Of a DNA stretch of 34,634 nucleotides, positions 30,142-34,634 are shown piece by piece. The stretch is from Anaerolineae bacterium. Its GTDB lineage: Bacteria > Chloroflexota > Anaerolineae > Aggregatilineales > Phototrophicaceae. A program made the position numbers and the translations under genes. Position 1 is the stretch's first letter. Every line of letters begins with the position of its first letter. The notes under the pieces are model-generated. The model searched no databases, was not told the origin of the DNA, and saw nothing but the letters and a program-made list of their open reading frames with translations. Location: contig JALHNT010000070.1 of assembly GCA_022843385.1 (NCBI GenBank), positions 1 through 34,634 of the forward strand. Reading direction: 5' to 3'.

Positions 30142-30552
30142 ATGCCCATTGAACTACAATGGGACCCCGAAGTCGATCATCTGCTGTACTGGACGTTTCA
30201 GGGGAAGTGGACCTGGGATGAGTTTTTCGATGCTTATCATCGTGAACTGGAGATGGTCAAGCCGCTGAACGGCCAGCGCTGGGACTGCATCGGCGACTTC
30301 CAGGATGCGCCGGGCCTGCCAAGCGGGGCAGGGGCCATCAGTCATGTCATCACTGTGCTGAAACAGGCCAAGGAGCTGGACTTCGGCATGTTGGTGGTGG
30401 TGACGCACAGCGGCTTCATCCGCGCGATGGTCGGGATCGCCACCAGCATTCAGACCCAGTTCCGCGACAGTTTTCTGGTGTGCGAGACACCGGACCTGGC
30501 ACGCGGCCTGATCCGTGCTGACCGGCAGAAGGTGGTTGCAGGCCGGGGCTGA
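30142..30552 (+). CDS. uncharacterised cytosolic protein, STAS-like in size
   Basis: The protein has 136 residues with an excellent GGAGGAGG site before the ATG. It begins IELQWDPEVDHLLYWTFQGK then WTWDEFFDAYHREL, the strand-strand-helix opening seen in SpoIIAA/STAS-like proteins of this size. The helix AISHVITVLKQAKELDFG and strand GMLVVVTHSGFIRAMV fit an alternating alpha/beta fold, and the end (DLARGLIRADRQK) is a helix. A STAS-like assignment is a guess from pattern and length. It follows the repeat block and precedes a small membrane protein gene by 55 bp. Confidence 0.75.
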   Translation: MPIELQWDPEVDHLLYWTFQGKWTWDEFFDAYHRELEMVKPLNGQRWDCIGDFQDAPGLPSGAGAISHVITVLKQAKELDFGMLVVVTHSGFIRAMVGIATSIQTQFRDSFLVCETPDLARGLIRADRQKVVAGRG

Positions 30553-30607
30553 AGCGCCGTTTTGTGGTAGTATCCGGCTGTCGATGTCGAACACAGGAGC
30601 AGCCGTC

Positions 30608-30850
30608 ATGATGCAGCACTATTACGAGCAGTGGAAGCAATCCGCCCCCATTGGCCTCGTCCTGATCGGAGCCGGTTTCAGCCTCACCGCCCACGCCGCC
30701 ACCCTGCGCGGCAAAGGTGCTCCGTTGTGGAAATGGGTACTGCTGGGGACGGTGGGTCTGGTCGTCCTCAACAGCGGCATCGCCGTGTTTGGCGACGCGG
30801 TGAAGCAGCGCGCCCTGTACGAGATGCACCTGGATCGTCTGAACTCCTGA
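30608..30850 (+). CDS. small two-helix membrane protein, unknown
   Basis: The protein has 80 residues from the ATG at 30608, preceded by AGGAG; a second ATG follows immediately. The frame continues upstream into the previous gene and was trimmed. A short polar start (MMQHYYEQWKQ) is followed by helices SAPIGLVLIGAGFSLTAHAA and WVLLGTVGLVVLNSGIAVFG, a short basic loop, RGKGAPLWK, between them, and an amphipathic end. The loop should face the cytosol and both ends outside. There is no recognised family. It lies 81 bp before the first propeller gene and may be co-transcribed. Confidence 0.7.
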   Translation: MMQHYYEQWKQSAPIGLVLIGAGFSLTAHAATLRGKGAPLWKWVLLGTVGLVVLNSGIAVFGDAVKQRALYEMHLDRLNS

Positions 30851-30931
30851 CTGAACCCCCCAATGATTGAGGGTTATTTTGCAGCGCTCGGCGCTATGCT
30901 GAAAGTGTTCGTTTAGCCTATGATGTGACCC

Positions 30932-32146
30932 ATGCCCACACCAAAACAGCACCCAATCGTCGGTGAAGATGGCGAACTGCTGCAACCCGACCTGACCGCC
31001 GATGTGGCCGATTATGAAGCAGCGGTCCAGCGGGCGCACACCCGTCTGGATGCGGCGGCTGAATCCCACTTCGCCTTGCAGGACATGATGGATGCCGAGT
31101 GGACGATCACCAGGCGGCGACGCACGCTGAAGCGGTTGGTAGGGCTGGTTGCGCTGGCGCTGGCCGTGGTGGTCTTGCTTGTGGGTATCGCCCAGTCTAT
31201 CCCACCTCCCACCATCATTCCGCGAGCCGGGTTTGTCAGCAGCATCCACTCGTTAGGCGACGCGCGGGAAGTATCCTGGTCGCCCGACGGTCAATCTCTG
31301 GTGGTCATCGACGGTCAGGCGCAGTTCCGGTTATGGCATATAGCAAGCAACGTGTTAGGACTGCGGGGCGCGGCCAATGCCATGAGCTGGTCACCGGATG
31401 GACAGCAGATCGCGCTGGCGGTGGCCGATGCTGTTGAGGTGAGGAATGTCGTTGGCTGGGTACCCAGCTATCGGGTTCAGCCCGGCGGGAGACCGATCAG
31501 CGACATGCAATGGTCACCGACCGGGCGCTATCTGGCGGCCTATAGCAGCAATGGGCGCGCGGTGATGGTGATGGATATGACTTCTGGTGGCGACGTGGTT
31601 GTGCAGAGAGCGCTCGATGCTCCACTGGTCAGCATGACGTGGAGTGAGCATGACAGCCTGTATGTGGTCGCACAGGGCGATGTGATGCAGTGGAACGTGT
31701 TGTCGGGCTGGCGGATCGCGCTGGATTTGTCGGCGCGCAACCGGACGTGGATTCGTATGTTGGGGATCGAAAATGCATCCACTTTCTATCTGCTGACGGC
31801 GGCGACGCCGGGCGAGTCGGTGTATATCACCACCATCTGGCAGCCTCGCGCGGTCCAGTCCGAGACGCTGCTGGGGCAGTACCAGCTTCCCGGTACACAA
31901 TTGAACGTCGCACTATCCCCCGATCAGCAGTGGATGGCGCTCTATCACGATGGCGCGTCAACCGAGGTGATGATCCACGACTATCCCAGTGGCCGGCTGT
32001 TTCGCACGATTAATGCATCGAACTTCGGCGAGGTGAATGCGGTGGCCTGGTCAAATGATAGCCTTCAGGTGGCGATTGCTGGCGCAGATGCCGTGTCAAT
32101 CTGGGAGGTGTCACCATGGGGGAAGCCCGTGAATCCAGGCGAATAG
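30932..32146 (+). CDS. membrane-anchored WD40-like beta-propeller protein, paralogue 1
   Basis: The protein has 404 residues. The cytosolic part (1-64) starts with the conserved tag GELLQPDLTADVADYEAAV (residues 14-32). RRRR precedes one membrane helix (about 68-89), so the propeller (about 95-400) is outside. Blade signatures recur: EVSWSPDGQSLVVIDGQAQF, AMSWSPDGQQIALAVADAVE, DMQWSPTGRYLAAYSSNGRA and AVAWSNDSLQVAIAGADAVS. No catalytic motif is seen. The ATG at 30932 lacks a strong ribosome site. The next gene overlaps its end by 31 bp. The two proteins probably work together, for example in binding an outside partner and passing the state to something that reads the inner tag. Confidence 0.85.
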   Translation: MPTPKQHPIVGEDGELLQPDLTADVADYEAAVQRAHTRLDAAAESHFALQDMMDAEWTITRRRRTLKRLVGLVALALAVVVLLVGIAQSIPPPTIIPRAGFVSSIHSLGDAREVSWSPDGQSLVVIDGQAQFRLWHIASNVLGLRGAANAMSWSPDGQQIALAVADAVEVRNVVGWVPSYRVQPGGRPISDMQWSPTGRYLAAYSSNGRAVMVMDMTSGGDVVVQRALDAPLVSMTWSEHDSLYVVAQGDVMQWNVLSGWRIALDLSARNRTWIRMLGIENASTFYLLTAATPGESVYITTIWQPRAVQSETLLGQYQLPGTQLNVALSPDQQWMALYHDGASTEVMIHDYPSGRLFRTINASNFGEVNAVAWSNDSLQVAIAGADAVSIWEVSPWGKPVNPGE

Positions 32147-33345
32147 TCGGCACAGATGGCGAACTGCTGCAACCCGACCTGACCGCCGATGTGGCCGATT
32201 ATGAAGCAGCGGTAGGCTACGCGGCAGAAGCGTTAGAGGCACCGTCTCAGTCCTACGCTGCGTCTGAACTCCCGCCGCGTAACATGTCACGCCGAGCCAG
32301 TGGCTATGCGCTGCTGCTGCTTATGTCAGTGAGTGTCGTCCTTTGCATCGTGAGTTTCGCTGCCCAGACTCCCGCGATTGGTGAGCGTGAGGCTGCGATC
32401 CGGGCGACTTCTCAAATACCGCGAATTACTGACGCTCTCGACTTTGTGAGGGAGCCGTCCAATCAGAGTACACGATGGGGCGATGTTCGGCAGGTGGCAT
32501 GGAGGCCGGGCGGTCAGATGATAGCCATAGCAGACTCTCAACATCTGGTATGGTTATGGCACAGCCAAATGGATCAAGAGCGTCGGATGACAACTGCACG
32601 GGCGATGGCCTGGTCGCCCGATGGCAGTCAATTGGCCCTGGTCACCGACACGGAAGTACAGGTCTGGAACGCGGCAGACCTGCAAACCGAACTTGTTATT
32701 CCACTGGCGAATGCGGCTTCGATCATTGATATGCGCTGGGCAGCCGATGGTCGTTACCTGGCGGCTTATGCGGCTGACCAATCGCTGGTGATTTTGGATG
32801 TGCAGGATTCCGGGCGACGAGTGGCACACAATATCCTTTCCAGCCCACTGACGATGATGAGCTGGATACGGAGTGACCGTCTGTATGTTCTGATTCAGCA
32901 TGAGGTATGGACCTGGTCTCCGCACAATGGTTGGGACCCGGTGATACAAGTGACGGATGAGGATCGGCGCTGGGTCAGTTTGCTGGGGTTAGCGCGAGAT
33001 CGCTATCCGCGGTTGCTGGCTGCCAGAGAAGCGAATACTACTGTGCGGCTCGACGTCCTGGAGTATCGTTCCAGTGTTTTCTACCCGATGAATTCCTTCA
33101 CGTTGCCGCTGCCAGTTAACGGTCAGTTGCGGGTAGTGCTTTCGCCCAATCAGCAGCAAATGGCACTTTACTTTGCCGGTAGTCCGACCAACATCCAGAT
33201 CCGCGATGTTAAGTCGGTCGCGCTGAATGCCATGCTGTATACCGAAACCTATGGGACGATCAACAGTCTGGACTGGTCGCCGGATGGACACTATCTGGCT
33301 ATCGGCGGTGAGGACGGCATCACCCTGTGGGCGGTGCCGCAATAA
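32116..33345 (+). CDS. membrane-anchored WD40-like beta-propeller protein, paralogue 2
   Basis: The protein has 409 residues, with GGGAGGTG six nt before the ATG, inside the end of paralogue 1. It has the same plan: the inner tag GELLQPDLTADVADYEAAV at residues 15-33, one helix at about 61-82 (SGYALLLLMSVSVVLCIV), and an outer propeller with QVAWRPGGQMIAIADSQHLV, AMAWSPDGSQLALVTDTEVQ, DMRWAADGRYLAAYAADQSL and SLDWSPDGHYLAIGGEDGIT. The 60 bp encoding the tag are identical to paralogue 1 while the rest has diverged. It ends 5 bp from the stop of the convergent gene, leaving almost no room for a terminator. Confidence 0.85.
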   Translation: MGEARESRRIVGTDGELLQPDLTADVADYEAAVGYAAEALEAPSQSYAASELPPRNMSRRASGYALLLLMSVSVVLCIVSFAAQTPAIGEREAAIRATSQIPRITDALDFVREPSNQSTRWGDVRQVAWRPGGQMIAIADSQHLVWLWHSQMDQERRMTTARAMAWSPDGSQLALVTDTEVQVWNAADLQTELVIPLANAASIIDMRWAADGRYLAAYAADQSLVILDVQDSGRRVAHNILSSPLTMMSWIRSDRLYVLIQHEVWTWSPHNGWDPVIQVTDEDRRWVSLLGLARDRYPRLLAAREANTTVRLDVLEYRSSVFYPMNSFTLPLPVNGQLRVVLSPNQQQMALYFAGSPTNIQIRDVKSVALNAMLYTETYGTINSLDWSPDGHYLAIGGEDGITLWAVPQ

Positions 33346-33350
33346 GGGCA

Positions 33351-34427
33351 TCACGGCGACCAGACCGGGGCGCGTTCATAGCCGGGGGAGGTCGTTAACT
33401 GATGCAGACGTTCACCATCCCACAGCCATAGATCGGCTTCGGTGCGGCGGTTGGCGCTGAAGACCAACTCGTCATTGCTGTTCCAGGCCAGCATGGTATT
33501 CGCTTCACCGTCCAGAAGCGTTCCGCCGGTCAGGTGAGTCAGATGCCCGGCCTGCCAGATTACCAGATTGCGCTCCCGATCAATCACGGCGAGCTGCCCG
33601 CTGTCGCTCCACGCCATGAGCGGAAATTGGGTGATGGCGATGGGCAGCGTCTGGCGCTGGTCACCATCCCACAGTTGCAGCGTGGTGGCGACCTCATCGC
33701 GCTCGATCCACACCAGTTGACCCTGGGCGTTCCACTGCGGCGCGAGTTCGCTCAACATCGGCGTCTGGCTCAGGTTGGTGAGCGCTGCGCCATCCCACAG
33801 GTACAGATCGGTCGCGCGCCCGCGCAAAATCGTCAGCGCCAGCCGGCCATCGCGGCTCCAGTCGGCAGCGGTGAACTGGCCGTCGCTGGTGAGCTGCTGC
33901 CGGTTGCCCACCCGATCCACAATCTGGATGCCGGCCTCGTCCTGCCAGATCAATTCATGGCCTTGCCCGGCCACCGGACAGATGTGGGCACCGCCGATCT
34001 CGCCGACCGGGTCGAGCGCCGTGCCAGACCAGCGGTAAATGTGGCTGCCGAGCGCCAGCACAATGGACTGCTGCGGGATGACGCTGAGGCAGGTGGGGAT
34101 GCCCTGCGGCGTCAACGCGACCGCCTCGCCGTGCATCCGCCACAGGTAGTAGCGCTGCACCGTATCGGAGAAACCGGCCAGGATCAGCAGTTCGTCGCGG
34201 CTCAACCAACCAGCCGGGGCGACCCAGTGGACATTCTCCGCCGGGACGGTGATTTCGAGGTTATGGCGGGTATCCAGCAGCACGGTGCGGCTGCTGACTC
34301 CGGTCAGCCGTTCATAAGCGAGGACGCCGGGGCGGGGTGCGCTATGCCCGATGCGGGGCGCAGCCAGGCTGGCGCTGCCGAAGAGCAGCACCACAATCAG
34401 CATCAGCTTCCGCACAAAGGTATTCAT
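33351..34427 (-). CDS. secreted TolB/WD40-like beta-propeller protein
   Basis: The protein has 358 residues from the ATG at 34425-34427, which follows AGAGGA; 56 more upstream codons are open but unlikely. The signal peptide MNTFVRKLMLIVVLLFGSAS ends near ALAAP. The mature part is a propeller of TolB-like blades with repeated W-D-G-x-x-L and S-x-D-G-x-L units: FTAADWSRDGRLALTILRGR, TDLYLWDGAALTNLS, LAPQWNAQGQLVWIERDEVA, LWLWDGERLHQLTTSPGYER. A close with APVWSP fits blade closure. It is free in the outer space, unlike the two anchored propellers on the opposite strand. No partner Tol-Pal genes are present, so it is not TolB itself. Its role is unknown. Confidence 0.82.
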   Translation of the reverse strand: MNTFVRKLMLIVVLLFGSASLAAPRIGHSAPRPGVLAYERLTGVSSRTVLLDTRHNLEITVPAENVHWVAPAGWLSRDELLILAGFSDTVQRYYLWRMHGEAVALTPQGIPTCLSVIPQQSIVLALGSHIYRWSGTALDPVGEIGGAHICPVAGQGHELIWQDEAGIQIVDRVGNRQQLTSDGQFTAADWSRDGRLALTILRGRATDLYLWDGAALTNLSQTPMLSELAPQWNAQGQLVWIERDEVATTLQLWDGDQRQTLPIAITQFPLMAWSDSGQLAVIDRERNLVIWQAGHLTHLTGGTLLDGEANTMLAWNSNDELVFSANRRTEADLWLWDGERLHQLTTSPGYERAPVWSP

Positions 34428-34596
34428 CCCGGCACATCCTCTAATCACTGGAATAGCATACCCCCAGGCCGCGCAGCCGCGCCACACCGGGCGTGGTACA
34501 ATCGCGCCATCGACGGCTAGTGGACTGACCGTCATGATTTGACGGGTAAACAAAAAAGTGGTTTGCTCAAAGGCAAGACGAGAAGAGGAACCCACG

Positions 34597-34634
34597 ATGA
34601 AGAAATACCGAGTGACACTGACAGAAGCCGAGCG
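34597..34634 (+). CDS. IS630-like transposase, N-terminal end only (cut by window edge)
   Basis: Only 12 full codons are visible, MKKYRVTLTEAE. A start M-K-K-Y-x-V-x-L-(T/S)-x-x-E is common for IS630-family transposases, where it precedes the helix-turn-helix. AGAGGA lies 7 nt upstream. The element should begin between about 34500 and 34590, but no terminal repeat can be assigned with one end. Too little is seen for certainty. Confidence 0.5.
   Translation, partial: MKKYRVTLTEAE

Noticed and set aside
33534..34520. 328-codon open frame on the plus strand opposite the secreted propeller
   Set aside because: It mirrors the propeller gene, lacks hydrophobic-core patterns, and has no ribosome site.
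1..34634. tRNA or rRNA genes
   Set aside because: No cloverleaf with a TTCGANTC-type T-arm or conserved rRNA segment was seen in the gaps; a covariance search would be needed to exclude them fully.

Overview
The window looks like chromosomal DNA from a member of the Chloroflexota (Anaerolineae-like). I infer this from overall style, not from a marker gene: GC-rich genes, a Ser/Thr kinase fused to a long TPR array, membrane-anchored beta-propellers, Thr/Pro-rich linkers, a SUMF1-type lipoprotein, pre-peptidase-like domains, and dispersed perfect palindromes of the gtaggggcggttcg type. No rRNA, tRNA or CRISPR array was seen. Both edges appear to run into IS630-like transposase genes that read outward: leftward off position 1 and rightward off position 34634.

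Layout. 1-327: a transposase start and a possible remnant of a disrupted gene. 328-2602: a two-component operon on the minus strand, a membrane histidine kinase followed by two single-domain response regulators. 2929-6311: minus-strand genes for a BtrH-like protein, a VOC protein, a double SRPBCC protein and an ArsR-type regulator. A near-consensus promoter with a built-in inverted repeat precedes the regulator, and palindromic repeats lie between several of these genes. 6560-12197: mixed metabolic and regulatory genes, comprising an unknown protein, a PQQ-type sugar dehydrogenase, a SUMF1 lipoprotein, a degenerate DinB-like protein, an AraC regulator and an MDR dehydrogenase. 12198-12925: a gene-free block made of dispersed repeats whose core reads accacagagacgcagagg. 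12926-14770: small membrane and lipoproteins, including three tandem copies of one two-helix protein. 14847-18284: the two subunits of an aconitase-superfamily hydro-lyase (leuC/leuD type), separated by an AT-richer TPR membrane protein and a small unknown gene. The large subunit carries an in-frame copy of the same dispersed repeat. 18324-21318: a Uma2-type nuclease, then a NarL-type regulator and its kinase, preceded by a 59-residue membrane protein. 21511-25233: an ECF sigma factor translationally coupled to a membrane anti-sigma-like protein with an exported C-terminal half, then a paralogue that keeps only the anchor and exported half. 25400-29502: a DinB protein, a secreted protein, and a large Ser/Thr kinase-TPR receptor. 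29503-30141: a second gene-free block of nested, structured repeats. 30142-34427: an unknown cytosolic protein, a small membrane protein, two overlapping membrane-anchored propeller paralogues sharing a 60-bp identical segment, and a convergent secreted propeller.

How the parts relate. Signal sensing across the membrane dominates: two kinase/regulator operons, a sigma/anti-sigma pair, a kinase-TPR receptor and two N-in/propeller-out proteins. The best candidates for something not yet described are the sigma/anti-sigma/decoy set, the paired propellers with a shared 19-residue cytosolic tag, the tandem triplet of small membrane proteins, and repeat biology that includes compensatory changes in palindromes and a repeat domesticated inside leuC.
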